Source of the DNA: Mauremys mutica
Lineage: Eukaryota; Chordata; Testudines; Geoemydidae
DNA length: 64,000 bases
Assembly: GCF_020497125.1 (NCBI RefSeq)
Contig: NC_059080.1
Coordinates: 67,054,573 to 67,118,572, forward strand
Reading direction: 5' to 3'
The stretch's first letter is position 1; the number at the start of each line of letters is the position of its first letter. The notes under the pieces were generated by a model, which searched no databases, was not told the DNA's origin, and worked only from the letters and a program-made list of their open reading frames with translations. Made by a program: the position numbers and the translations under genes. Positions 8,239-20,128 of the stretch are shown in pieces.

Positions 8239-9516
8239 CCATCAGTGAGCTACTTTTGACACTCCTGCCCGTATTTGTATTGTAGGCGAGTAGACATTTG
8301 CCACTCCTACGAGTGACAATCCGGCACTGGGTATTTCAAAGATAACTCAAGACTAAATAGTAAGTGTATAATCTGTCTGCCTTGCATGAGGGACAGGGTG
8401 CTGGTGCATCGCCACAGGAGCAAACCAGAGACCCAACTGATGCAGAGATGCAATTAACTCCTCACCTCTCCCTTGCTCTGGGGAGGAAGTCAGTGACTTC
8501 ACTCCCTTCCAGAGCAGCTTGCACCCCCTCACCTCTGTGCACTCAGCCAGCATGCCGGTTGGGCAAGATCTGAGTCAGTGCACATTGTGCTTCCCAGTCC
8601 TCCCAAGTCCCTTGATCACTGTGAGACGTATCCCCAAGTGGCCCTTGCTCTGCACTATGCTGCAGCTGTAAGCTGAGTAACCCTTACTCAGATGAAAAGG
8701 GGAGTAAAGGGGGGTAGTTACTGTCCCTTACTCCCCCCTACATAGGGAAGCTTGAACTGTGATAGAGTAGCCCAAACTCTTCTCTAATACAGACCATCAT
8801 CTTTTGTCCTTATCCCCCCTGAAATGAGTTTTGGGTAGAATTTCCCAAACAGGAATCTAGCAAGGTTAGTGTCATTATAAAGCATATAGTCTAGGGGGGA
8901 GATTATAGCATGTCTAAGAGGCCTCAGAGACAGTAATTTCAGAAGAGTTAATGAAAACCCGTTAATCACAGCCTTCACCACCACAAAGTTTTTTCAGCAC
9001 AGGAGATTGGGCACAACTCTCAGCAGCAAGACAGGTTAGATTAACAGGTCACAAGAAGGTGCATGTATGACCTTTTCTGAGACTGAAGTGTCATTTGGCA
9101 CATTTGCTTACTGCACGTAGGCTGGAGGTGGGTAGAGATGGGAGAAATTAATATCCTAGAGAGAACATCTGCAAACTTGAAAAGGGCACAGTGAAGGGGG
9201 TCTCCATGAGTCCAAGCCTATCCCTCACCACCACCACCAGCACCAACCAGTAATAAGCAACTTGTTTGACACAAGAGCAAAGTTGTTCTCCACCAGCTTT
9301 GAAGTAACTCATCTTGGGAATTCCATGTTAGTAACTTCTCTGTTACTAGTGCAGAACACCCCATGAAAACCCTCAGAACTGACTGGAAAACCTCTGCCCC
9401 TATGCTGGCATACTCTCATCAAGCTGTAAGAGTTACCATTTGATAGCATTTTACACAACTTTGGACAGGTGAAAAGGCAGTGGAATACTTCCTACACCTT
9501 TGTATATCAGAACTAC
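8239..9516. other. unassigned intergenic DNA
   Basis: No gene is supported. A small inverted repeat, GGGGAGTAAAGGG (8700-8712) against CCCTTACTCCCC (about 8726-8737), could form a 12-bp stem. Otherwise I see nothing recognisable. Confidence 0.5.
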
Positions 9517-9528
9517 AATCTCTACAGA

Positions 9529-9666
9529 TTTCAGAATGGTAGCCATGTTAGTCTGTATCAGCAAAAACGACGAGGAGTCCTTGTGGCACCTTAGAGACCA
9601 ACAAATTAAAGCTTATGTCCAAATAAATTTGTTAGTCTCTAAGGTGCCACAAGGACTCCTCGCTGT
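9529..9666 (-). mobile_element. Penelope-derived repeat, 5'-inverted copy
   Basis: The insert is flanked by AATCTCTACAGA (9517-9528) and AATTTCTACAGA (9667-9678), an 11/12-bp target duplication. On the minus strand it ends with the family 3' end, 'gatacagactaacatggc' then 'taccattctgaaa'. The other half is inverted: 9579-9613 and 9629-9664 are complementary (AGGAGTCCTTGTGGCACC against GGTGCCACAAGGACTCCT). This is an inverted 5' segment joined to a sense 3' segment, as left by twin priming or by Penelope-type insertion. The family is the same as at 25261 and 40618. Penelope affiliation rests on the ribozyme-like core seen in related copies. Confidence 0.65.
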
Positions 9667-10257
9667 AATTTCTACAGAGGATTTTTCTTCAAAAATTCTT
9701 AAGAACATTTATAGAATACATGAGTCAGAGGAGCTGATATAACACTGAAAATCACTGTTGTAGACTTGAGCCTGTGTAGTATCTTTTGATGTATCTTTAG
9801 AGTCTGATTACAAACAAGTTTGCATGCAGAACTTTGTACGTATGCACTTACTCAACTTGTCTATGTAATGTTATTTGTACTCGTTACCCATTTTGAAAGT
9901 ACAGTTACAGTACTTGTATGCAGATAACATGATAATTATGTGTAAATAACACATGCAATTGTATATCTATTTTGCAAATGCAATTTGATTTAAGCTCAAG
10001 AACTATGACTACTTTGTAGTTTTCCTGGGCTTTAATGCAGAAAGGAGAACAAATAGGAAACACAGTAATGTGAACAGAGAGCCTGATGCCAACAAGCTAG
10101 GAAAATAGTTTTCTTTATTTGATATGTGGCCCTCCCTCTTTATTCCTGTCACATCTGTCCTGGACAATTAGTTATCCTAGACCATTCACTTGCCCCCCCA
10201 TGAGATCTGGCACCTGATAAGGTTACACCATTTACTCTGGGCCATGTTCTGCTCAGT

Positions 10258-10327
10258 GACCCCAGTGTTAATTTGTAGTAATGCTAGTGAAGTCAATGGA
10301 GATACTTCAGATCTACACCAGCATAGC
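10258..10327. repeat. small palindromic sauropsid repeat
   Basis: The core GTGAAGTCAATGGAG is followed by TCTACACCAGCATAGCT. It matches the 'tgaagtcaatggagt' / 'ttacaccag' vocabulary repeated many times in this window. The copy is old and degraded. Confidence 0.5.
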
Positions 10328-13300
10328 TAACCAAGAGTACATCTTGGCCCGCTGTCACTGTTCTGCACACCTCATTATCCTGGAGAAATCTGCTATCTCT
10401 GGAGTTGGTCTGACACCAGAAGGGAAGATTTTTACTGTCCTCCTTTGTCAAGTAGAGTGCTTTGGAACCCACTCACATGTGTGGATTCAATCTAATAAAA
10501 GCTGCCCATTGGTCCCGGATTTTCCCCCATGAACACAAGCAGATGTACATGAACCACATTTAAATACAAAGCTTTCTAGCATTGCAAAGACACTGTCTGA
10601 AGGCCAAATTAGGAGCTGCAGACCACGCAGCTGGGATGTCACACCCCTAATTGCTCACAGCCGTAAAGAGACTAGATTTGTTTGATTCACAATGTAACCT
10701 TTTTATTTGTGTTACAACCTCAGCAAGTAAATCACATTTTTCTATCTAAATGTTTGACAGATTAGATAGATTATTTTTTGGCACTGCCCATACTTTAGTC
10801 CCATAGAAACCATATTCTGTAATATATACAAAGCACTGTATAGTTAGGCATATTCTCTCGTGTATATTTATAAGGCAAAAAAATGAGTATAGTAACATGT
10901 TACTTGTAATATATTTCCCTTGCTGGGTAAGTTTCTGTAAACACTTTTCTAAATAATTTGGGGGATTTTGGTAAGGAAGGCCACTATTCAGTAATTGCTG
11001 AATTTATTTAGATTTATTGTGGCACAATTTAATGTTGTTGGCAGGGCTGAGATCAGAACTGTGTTGTATACACTTTCAACTTATCCAAAAAAAGACTTTG
11101 AAACAAAACCAAGACTGTTTTCATTGAACACACACATGAATTCAATATGTTATAAGATACAAAGTAACAGACAGGGATCTGTAAACAGTGAGATACAAAA
11201 CAAGGGAAGAGGAATAGCTTTATAAGACCAGATTTGATTGTAAATAAGTGCCTGGGCAGGATGTTTGAGTAATAAATTAACTGTTTGGATCTTTGCTGAC
11301 ACATCTTTTTAGCTTTATTGACTTTCTAGTTTTATGTAAGGAACTTTATTGCGTGGGGGGAGGGGGAAATCTTTCCCTACTCAAGACCAAAAAAAAAAAA
11401 AAGCAAACTAGTCTTAGACTACAAATGTCTCTATTGCACAAGCCATGTTGATGCACTGGGGCCTAGATGCTAAGTATAAAGTGATTTAACTTACGGCATA
11501 TGGCAAAATCATGAGAGACAGGAGGTGAAATGTGCATTTGTTTAACCACATTTTAACAGGATCGGCATTTTGTTACACTTATTTTACTAGTTGTTGGTAA
11601 TGTAATAAGGAAAAAAAGAAGGATCTTAGTATTGTGTTATTGGAATCCAAATAGCCAGTGAAACCAGAGGGTTAGACTTCAACATCAGTTGGAGATGACA
11701 TTCCTTTCATCCTACCCTAGCATTTACTGCTAAAATGAACAACAGTTCTGCTCTCAAGTTCTAAGACTGAAGCAATACTTCAGCCTGGGTTTGGAATGAG
11801 CCTAAATGTTACACAAAAAGATCAAATTTATTTTCCAGTCGTACAATTCAAAGCTCAGATTTAAAAAGTCCATTTAGTGTTTTCACACTGTTGCCCTATT
11901 TTCCTTGTTCAGATTGCTCAGACTATTGAATTTAACTTTTAGGTTAGATTTAATGATGTTTGAGAACTTGCTCTAATGGTGACTGAAGTCAGGGAGATGG
12001 AGGTAGAGGTTTTTCCATTGACTTTAATGGTCATTGAGTGAGGCCCTAGATAGGTAAAGGTGGTTCAGGATTGACATATTTCATTTGACTTCAAATATAC
12101 TGTTGTCTGAGTAAGGATTAAATAAGGAATGCAGAATTTGGCCATCAGATACAAGGCACATGAATATGTATGAAGTGCTCCATAACTTTCCCCAGCAGGT
12201 TTTGGCTTTGTCTGACTACAAATCCCATTGAGATCTGTTCATTTAGCAGAGAACAGAATTGCCACCCTGCCATCCCCAAGATTTTAAATAATTACTTACA
12301 TCAGACATGACATTTATGATGGCAAGCATAAACAGAATGGAAAGTAAGTTACAACATAGCAGCCACATAAAAAAGGTTAGGTGTCCGACACAGGTCTTGT
12401 GCATAACTTTCTGTAATGCTTCAAGGTGCTATGTCATGTCACTCAGTGTCTCAGCACCTGAATTAAAACAGTACTCCATTAAGAGCCTGAAACATGAATA
12501 ACATTTCAAGAGCATGTTGGTTACATTAGAAATATTTATCCAGAAAAAAAATGAAAAAAAACCCCAACAACAAGTCATCAATAGTACCTCACACACACAC
12601 GCCCCAAGTACCTACACACCATTTGCAAGAAGAACTGGAAATGTATCTCTTGCTTGCTATAAGCTAATGAAATACACGTGCCTGTAATGTGCAAATTCTA
12701 TACTGCATAGAAGAACCACCAATGAGACAATAGTTTAATAAATCAAGCTGAAATGGCAGGATGACATACATTGTCTAGGAGAATGAATTCATAATTTTAT
12801 TGTAGAAACAGCCCCTCCTGGTCACAGGGAGAGAGGACAATGTTGATTCCGGGCTTGAGCCTCCACTCTTGGAATCAACTGGAGTTTTGCCATTATCCCT
12901 TGATAACTCCCCACTCCAGAAAAGGACAAAGTTTGACCAGGAAAGGTAACATTTCAATGAACGCAAAAGAAAAACTACAACAGTGTTCAGCACAGAAGTG
13001 GAGGAGGAGGATAGTTGTTTCAGTTCTGGGAGCCTGGGTCAAAGCCCACTGGAGTCATCAGGATTTTGGATCGAGCCCCAAGTCATCACCACCGAGATCT
13101 TTACTGTGTCTTTTAGGGAAAGCCCTGCAATAGAGGTGGAATGACCCTGTCACAGAAGGATCATTGTAGCCCAATGCCTTCTAGAGGTTCCAATGTACAT
13201 GAAGAGCTTACTAACTGCTACAGTGCTTCAGGGAGACCCGCAAGTGTTTCCTTGCATCACTCACTGGCTGTCTAAGCTAGATCTCCCCTCCAGGCTGGCT

Positions 13301-13859
13301 ATGGCCCAGCTTCCCCACCTCCCACCCTCACTTCTTCACTCCAGTTGTGGGGACTTGCAGAGGGTGCTAGCAGGGAGCAGTCCCTGCATTCAGCAGAGGG
13401 CAGGGAAATGTGGTTATACTTGATCTCAGCTTAAAGGGTGCAGAAAGAAAGGAGATTTTTTTTTACATCAAAGCTAAGTTTTTGTACCACATTCATCCTT
13501 ACTATTTGATAGCCTTTTTGCCTTGTCCTCCTTCCAATCACAATCAGATTTACATGGGACTGTATTTGGATTCTCTCTTTCAACCATGTTACTATTAATA
13601 TGGACTTTATACCCTCCATTGGTTTTAAATGATAGTTCATTCCTTTACTACTGTGTATACAATTTGCATAAGGCATTAGGAGTATTCAGCCAATTTCCTC
13701 TTAAAATATATAAACACTGGTCCCTGCAGCATCAATCCCAGGCAGTGGACTGATTGGGAGGGAAGCTTAATTTGGTAATCTGCAGAAGACTTATAGCTGT
13801 AGCACTCGGCTCCTACTGGTGCTGACGTCTCAATATAAATTGTTGACTAGGATCGTAAA

Positions 13860-13915
13860 GCCTGATCCAAAGCCAGTTGGGAAACTATTGATGTCAATGT
13901 GATTTGGATCAGATC
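13860..13915. repeat. small palindromic repeat
   Basis: GCCTGATCCAAAG at the left mirrors TTTGGATCAG at the right, around a TGATGTCAATG core. It belongs to the same family group as 30781-30848 and 42545-42608. Confidence 0.5.
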
Positions 13916-14146
13916 TATATTGCATTTACTGTACAACTTCTCTTAATCCAAAGCAGGCCACATGGTACAAAGTGGAATACTAGAACCATATTCCACACCA
14001 ACTCCTAATCACATTAGGAAATGAATAGGGAGCCTAGAAAGTATTCTATAATTTACTCAAAATAGTTATTCAGTGGCTGCAGCCAACATTCCCTTTTACG
14101 GAGTCATATGAAATATCACCAAAATCCTTACATGTTAGTAGACAGA

Positions 14147-14370
14147 GAAAGTGGGTTAGGTTATATATTTTATTGGGCCAACTTCAGTTGGTATGAGAGA
14201 GATGCCTTTGAGCCACAGAGAGCTCTTCTTCAGGTCTGGGAAAGGAACGCTTAGTGTCACAGCAAAATTCCAGGTGGAACAGATTGTTCAGCATATGATA
14301 TGACCTCATCCACCTTGACTCTCTAATACCTTGGGACCAACACAGCTAAAACTACACTGCATAGAACAAT
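14147..14370 (+). mobile_element. Penelope-derived repeat, 5'-inverted, with perfect 14-bp target duplication
   Basis: TGTTAGTAGACAGA flanks the insert exactly at 14133-14146 and 14371-14384. The right part (about 14311-14362) is the sense 3' end ('gggaccaacacagctaaaac', then 'tacactgcata'). The left part is the inverted 5' segment (TATTTTATTGGGCCAAC, GAGCTCTTCTTCAGGTCTGG). The minus strand of that segment carries a decayed hammerhead core (14204-14233). This matches a family very common in turtles and crocodilians as I recall it. Confidence 0.7.
14204..14233 (-). ncRNA. hammerhead ribozyme-like relic
   Basis: On the minus strand, CTGAAGA (14233 to 14227) fits the CUGANGA core. A GAGC/GCTC stem follows, and then CAAAGG stands where GAAA is expected. 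The lost G makes self-cleavage unlikely. The call rests on comparison with the better core at 40621-40650. Confidence 0.4.
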
Positions 14371-14384
14371 TGTTAGTAGACAGA

Positions 14385-15806
14385 CGTCCCTCCTGAGATC
14401 TTGATATTGTGTTCACAGGTAACAGTGGGTGAGAAAGATACCTTGGGATTATACTAACAGTTTTCATAGATGTTGCAAGAAGCTGTAGAAAGACCTTTGA
14501 CCAACATTCTCATGCTGGGAATTAAGGAGGTTTGAGTCTTCTGTTCATGAAATGCACCAGTTTAAAAAGCAAGGAACTCCTGTATGTTCCATTGTTGGTG
14601 TTCCCTCTCAGATCATGGTAATGACTCTGCAATGGTATGCTGAGAGTATGTCTACATGCAACAGACCGCAGGCTAGAAAGATGGGACATCCCTACCCCAG
14701 AAAAGGAATGAAGAAATGTTCTAGAATTGGGCAAGGAATTTAGTTAACACATTTTGTCTGCTCTGTTTATGAATACATTGTGAAAGTCTCAGATGCACTC
14801 ACTATTTCAAGTTATTTTCTGAAAATATTAGTGAATAAGAGACCTGGTCTGCAGATCATTCAAGTTATGAAAATTGGAAGTTTCACAATTTGCATTATTT
14901 TCAATAGATAAATTATTTGTATAAGTTACATAACTTAGGGGAAATTGAGCCCTTAATCACAATGCAAGATTGGGCCCTTAATCACAATGCACTATACTCA
15001 TGCAAGAAGTCCCACTGAAGTCAGTGAGTGCTAGTTGGCATAAGAAACGGAGACAGAATCTAACCCTTAATTCACAGTTTGCACTTGGATGGTGTATGAA
15101 ACCAACCAAACACAGAACAATCAGGGAGTAGCAATAATACACCAGATTGTTTAACAGCCAACTCAGCACCAGTTTCATAACTGCAGGTCCTGGAACTGCA
15201 TATTCAATCAGAAGCTCACTTTAATTCAGTATGAGAGAAAACTGTGGGCTTCTCATGAATATTCATACTCACGAAGCTCAAGCCCTCAGGTGTTTGTAGA
15301 AGACTAACAAAAGGGTCCACAAACAGTAGAATGCAAATTCATTTATGAATTCAAACAATTTTTAAGGGAAAAAACTACTATTTATCCAGCTCTGCAACTT
15401 GGAACAGAAAGTAGTGGAATGATCTCCGTGCAATTTTCTTTGGTCTTACAAGACCCAGGCCTCAGGTAGCTTCACCCCCAACTGAAAGATTATTTTCCTG
15501 CTTGCCTGATTACAAATAAAGTGGGAGACAGACTTTATACCCAAACCAACCTAGCAATGGAGCCAAAGACCCAACAGATTTGCTGTTAGCACCACTCTAA
15601 TGAACTGTTCAGTAGTCATGTAGGGGAAATCTACAGGAGATCTCTTTAAATTACAGTGTGGAATGGCGGTAAAAGAAAAATTGCAAATACTTTCTAATCT
15701 GTGCATCAACTATCTCCATAAGGAAGGCTGGAAGAGAGGATGAATTCAGCATGCAAGATTAACTATTTTATAAAGTTAATTTAATAACCACTCTGTTTGT
15801 CAGGTT
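14385..15806. other. unassigned intergenic DNA
   Basis: No gene is supported. A 25-bp tandem duplication containing CCCTTAATCACAATGCA occurs at about 14949-14992. A palindromic repeat scrap (GTCCCACTGAAGTCAGTGAG) follows at 15009. Confidence 0.5.
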
Positions 15807-15816
15807 ACACATAAAA

Positions 15817-16468
15817 AGGGCCCTACCTAATTCACAGTCCATTTTTGTAAATTTCATGGCCATTGGATTTTAAAAATAATAAATTTCATGATTTCAGCAA
15901 TTTAAATCTGAAATTTCACGGTGTTGGAATTGTATGTGTCATGACCCAAAATGGAGTTGGGGGGGTCGCAAGGTTATTATAGGGGGGAGTTGGGGTATTC
16001 CTACCCTTACTTTTGCACTGCTGCTGGTGGTGGCGCTGCCTTCAGAACTGGAGAGTGGCAGCTGCTGGGTGGGAGCCCAGCTCTGAAGGTAGAGCTGCCG
16101 CCAGCAACAGCACAGAAGCAATGATGGCACGGTATGGTATTGCCAACCTTACTTCTGCACTGCTGCTGGCAGGGCGCCACCTTCAGAGCTGGATGCCTGG
16201 CCAACAGCCGCCGCTCTCCGGCCACCCAGCTTTGAAGGCAGCACAGAAGTGAGGGTGGCAATACCGTGACCCCCTTCTAAAATAACCTTGTGACCCCCTC
16301 TTGCAACTCCCTTTTGGGTCAGGACCCCCAATTTGAGAAACACTGTTCTCACCTGTGAAATCTATATAGTGTAGGGTAAAAGCACACCAAAGACCAGATT
16401 TCACAGGTGGAGACCAGATTTCATGGTCCGTGATGCATTTTTCATGGCCGTGAATTTGGTAGGGTCCT
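15817..16468. mobile_element. 652-bp inverted-repeat DNA transposon with 10-bp target duplication
   Basis: The ends are inverted: AGGGCCCTACCTAATTCAC at the left, and AGGACCCTACCAAATTCACG when the right end is read in reverse. ACACATAAAA flanks it perfectly at 15807-15816 and 16469-16478. Two related roughly 50-bp blocks (TGCACTGCTGCTGG ... CTTCAGARCTGG) start near 16014 and 16156. The sequence 'cctgacccaaaaggg' (reverse sense) and the ends match a turtle family I recall. A 9-10 bp duplication would suit MuDR-like elements, but the superfamily is uncertain. There is no transposase, and the overlapping frames within are compositional. Confidence 0.7.
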
Positions 16469-16478
16469 ACACATAAAA

Positions 16479-17732
16479 CTAGGAGCCTAAACTGAGAAGA
16501 CAGATTGTCTGCAGTCTAACCCAAACTTACCCAGTGAAGAGACATGTCACTTCAAATATCCCCCTACTGCCTCTGCTCTCTGGCCAACATTGACTGAATG
16601 TTTGAAGCTTTACATACACCTGCCACTTCATTCAGGTGGGGGAGAGTGCCTCCCGTGGAAATCAACTCACTTCAGTGTATTTACTCCAGTTTATACCAGG
16701 GTCATAGCAGAATTTTGCCCAGGGTCTACAATGTAGTTTTTGTTATACCAGTGAGACAGGACCGCTTGCCTTCACCTCACTCCTTTTATCCTCATCCAAG
16801 CTGTTCATGCAACACCGCTATTATAAAAAGAGACATGGACACGTGTCTGTGTCCATGTCCATACATACTACACAGAAGGCACCTGCGCTGTTAGCCCATG
16901 CTCATTCTTTTTCAAAGAAAATCTTGAAAGGTTTAGAAGCTGAGACCAACACCTCGAAGTCTGCGTACTTAGCCAAGGCTCATATACACATATCCAATGT
17001 TTTACTCCCTCTTCCTCCTTCCCCTTTCTGATACTACAGTCTCTCAAAGTTGGCAAGCATTGCTGGGCTCAGGCCAACTGCTACTTTAGATTGTGTTTTT
17101 AAGGCATTACCCTCCGGGAGAAGGTGTGGTGACGCCCACATTAAAGCATGAGTCTCTGCCAAAATTCCTCTGTGGGTTCCAGGGGTGCACACCCCACAGG
17201 TGCTACTGTAGATGGGAAAGCAAAAATATTACCCCTGCTTTTCTTCTCCTTCCAGTGCCCACTGAGATCAATAGGAGCCTTTCCATCATCAGCTGTAATG
17301 GGCATTGGATCAGGCTCTCAGCACAGTGACCAAAGCCACCAAGCCACACTCTGATAGGTTCTGAACTAGAACAATACTTCAGTAAGGTCCCCCAAGCACA
17401 ATCTTGTCCAAGATCCCACGGGTCAGATGCCCCAAAACACCCTGTAACTCTGAACTCAGGAGGCCTAGAATGCATGAAATGGAAAAGCAGTACCACACGG
17501 AGAGACTGCCAGACCTGCTGAGCCCCCACCATGGATTTTTCAGTACAGCATGAAACAAGAGGTTTCTGGCAGAAATACCTTGGATCATGTGAAACACACA
17601 TCTGAACCAGTCTAGTGCTCAATTTTATAAAAAAGAAATGGGTTGAGATTCAGACTAGTCCCTTGTTTTTCCCCAGTTCGCACCTTAACCTTGCTGAGCC
17701 TGATCCTACTCTCTTTGACTTCAGTGGAACAG
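16479..17732. other. unassigned intergenic DNA
   Basis: No gene is supported. It contains palindromic repeat scraps at about 16660-16715 (TTTATACCAG ... CAGAATTTTGCCC) and 17253-17319. Confidence 0.5.
17253..17319. repeat. small palindromic repeat
   Basis: The sequence 'gagatcaataggagcctttc' is followed by GGGCATTGGATCAGGC. It is a member of the family at 30781-30848 and 42545-42608. Confidence 0.45.
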
Positions 17733-17740
17733 GATATGGC

Positions 17741-19329
17741 CAGTGGTGGATTTAGAGTTAGTGGGGCCCTGTGCTCGGCTTCATTTTGGGGCCCCTCCTT
17801 GGGACCCAGCCAAGAAAAAGAACATTCTCTCTTATCTCCCCTGCCCCCGTTTTTCATTCTTTTTTCCTTCCTCCTCCTCCTATAGGTAATAGGAAGTAAA
17901 TAAAAATGAAGTGAGGTACCTTGATTTTTTTGTAGTCTAACTTATTTTTCCACAGACCACTTGAAAATCACTGGGGGTCTCAGCAGACCACTTAATGATC
18001 TTTCCAAATATTGTTTGTACCATTAGCTACCTACTGTAAAGCACTTTGGATATGAGTGCTTTATTAAAAAAATGTAAAAAAATGTTGGGGTATGGGATCT
18101 GTCCAGGACTTAGGGTGAGGGAGGGGACTCAGGGGGTTCGGGTGTGGCGCGTTTACCTGGTGCGAGGGGTGCAGGTGGGGGGAGGGCAGGGGGCTGGGTG
18201 TGGGGGGGGGGTGCAGGAGTCAGGGAGGGCAGGGGGCTGTGTGTGTGAGAGAGGGGTGCAGGAGTCAGGGTTGGGAGTGTGAGAGGCGGGTGCCGGAGTC
18301 AGGCAGGGCAGGGGGCTGGGGATGTGTGAAGGAGTGCAGGAGTCAGGAAGGGTTGGAGGTTGGGAGTGTGGGGGGCTGGAGGTGTGTGAGGGGGTGCAGG
18401 AGTCAGGGTTGGGAGTGTGTGAGGTGGGTGCAGGAGTCCGGGCTGGGAGTGTGTGAGAGGAGTGCAGGAGTCAGGGAGGGCAGGGGGTTGGGAATGTGGG
18501 GGACTGGAGGTGTGAGAGGGGTGCAGGAGTCAGGGATAGGAGTGTGAGAGGCAGGTGCAGGAGTCAGGCAGGGCATGGGGCTGGTGGCCCTGAGGGGGTG
18601 CAGGAGTCAGGGCTGGGGGTGCAGGCTGTGGGAAGAAGTTAGGGTGCAGGAGTGGGCTGGGTACAGGGTCTGGCCAGGAGTTAGGATGCAGGAGGGGGCT
18701 CAGGGTTGGGGCAGGAGGTTGGGGTGTGGAGCGCTTGGGGTGTGGAGCGCTTACCTGGGGCAGCTCCCATTTGGTGCGAGGGGTGCAGGTGGGAATGTGG
18801 GGTGTGCAGGAGTCAGGGCATGTGGTGGGGGGGCTGGGTAAGTGCAGGGGGTGCAGGAGTCAGGGCAGGGGGCTGGAGGTGTGGGCTGGGGTCTTGGGGG
18901 TGCTCCCAGCCCCCTACTCTGAGCTGCTCAGGGCAGGGGGCTGGGGGGAGTATGTGTAGGGGGAATGCGAGGGCCTCGCCTTTGCTCTGCCCTGATTTCA
19001 CCTCATTCCCCAAGGCCCCGGCCCCATCTCCTCCCCAGAGTGTGCTGCAGCCCTGCTCCTCCCCCTCCCTCCCGGAGCCCCAGCAAACAGCTGTTCGGCG
19101 GCGGGGCCTGGGAGGGGGAGGGGCGGGAACGCAGCACACTTGGGGGAAGATGTGGGGGAGGGAAGAGTCTGGCTGCTGGTGGGGGCAGGCAGAGCCTGCC
19201 CTGCAGCAGGAGCCCCTGGAGCCGGCAAGGCCAATCTTCTGCCCCTGCAGCTGCCCAGCCCTGGGGCCCCCTGTTGTTGGAGTTGCCCTGTGACAGGGCA
19301 CTCTTTGTTTCACTGTAAATCCGCCTCTG
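17741..19329. mobile_element. hAT-type element, about 1.6 kb, non-autonomous
   Basis: The left end is CAGTGGTGGATTTAGAG; the right end read in reverse is CAGAGGCGGATTTACAG. The 8-bp flanks GATATGGC (17733-17740) and GATCTGTC (19330-19337) match at 6 of 8. Size, TIR start and flank length fit hAT. No transposase remains. Most of the interior is a G-rich minisatellite and a GC-rich right arm. About 18024-18060 a LINE-tail-like piece (TAAAGCACTTTGGATATGAG) is embedded. Confidence 0.7.
18195..18880 (+). repeat. G-rich minisatellite (GTGCAGGAGTCAGGG units)
   Basis: About twelve copies of TGCAGGAGTCAGGG or close variants occur, at irregular 33-60 bp spacing, joined by GGCAGGGGGCTGGG and GTGTGTGAGAG pieces. 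All G-runs are on the plus strand, so several G-quadruplexes are possible. The periodic G-richness creates long false open frames in several frames. Confidence 0.85.
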
Positions 19330-19337
19330 GATCTGTC

Positions 19338-19698
19338 CCTTCAATTCTGAGAGGAAGACCCAAATTTGCCAACTAGGAATCTTATCACTGCAAGCTATTT
19401 ACTGTTGTAAATATATTTGTTTCAAAAAGCACCATGCTTGCATACACTGAAAGAACATAAAGATTCCCGTTGTTCTTAAAAATACTCACTTTGGGAGTTC
19501 CTCATTCACAGCCATGTATCAAGCTCATTCATGCTGAAGTGATAAAATTGCTCATTATCAATTACTTTAGTCCTCTATAAAAGTATAGCATGTGTGTTTT
19601 CTGCCATACCACAAACAGTGGTGCTCTTAGTCACTCTAATCAGAACTGACAAGACCCAGAGCTGCAGGAAATCTAAGAGCTGCCATAGGCAAATATTC
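19338..19698. other. unassigned AT-rich DNA
   Basis: Nothing recognisable; no gene supported. Confidence 0.5.
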
Positions 19699-20128
19699 CA
19701 AATGGAGCTGGGCAAAAATTAGAGCACAATGTTTTTTGGTGAAAGAGTCAAATGTGGTGACATTGAAACATTTTGCAAATTCATGTCAATTTTGCTGACT
19801 TCTTTTGAAAAAAAATGAAGTGTTTTGATTTGAGAATGTCAACTAAAGCTAGGTGAAGCTTTTTCAACAAGTAGAGAGTTTGCTGGAAAAAGCATTTTTC
19901 AGAGCACTAAAACTATTTATGAATTTGGGGCACATTCAAATAGTTTTGGCCAAAAAAATGAAAACAAAGATTTCAAAAGTGTCAATATTCAAAATGGTTT
20001 ATTTGAGCCAAATGAAACTGAGTTTTTCATTTTGTTGATGGGGGGGGGAAATTCAATTTGGGTTTGAAGCTAAATTTTTGCCCCCAGTTCAGCCACAGAA
20101 CAAAAACACAAATTATTTGCTCGGCTCT
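19699..20128. repeat. AT-rich inverted-end repeat
   Basis: The left end GAGCTGGGCAAAAATT is mirrored at the right by ATTTGCTCGGCTC. Between them, AT-rich words such as TTTTGGTGAAAGAG, GAAGCTTTTTCAAC and GTTCAGCCAC recur. Related stretches are at 2845-3095 and 31020-31165. I see no clear target duplication; a hAT origin is possible but not shown. Confidence 0.5.

Larger units (their letters stand above)
9679..14132. other. unassigned AT-rich intergenic DNA with old repeat scraps
   Basis: No gene is supported in this 4.4 kb. It holds poly-A at 11388-11402, a short CA run near 12590, and palindromic repeat copies at 10258-10327, about 12870-12905 and 13860-13915. Open frames are short and lack domains. 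Confidence 0.5.

Noticed and set aside
18200..19318. Several long overlapping open frames on both strands rich in Gly, Cys, Arg, Ser, Pro
   Set aside because: They run through the G-rich minisatellite and GC-rich arm of the hAT element. They exist in several frames at once and show only repeat-derived motifs such as GCRSQG.
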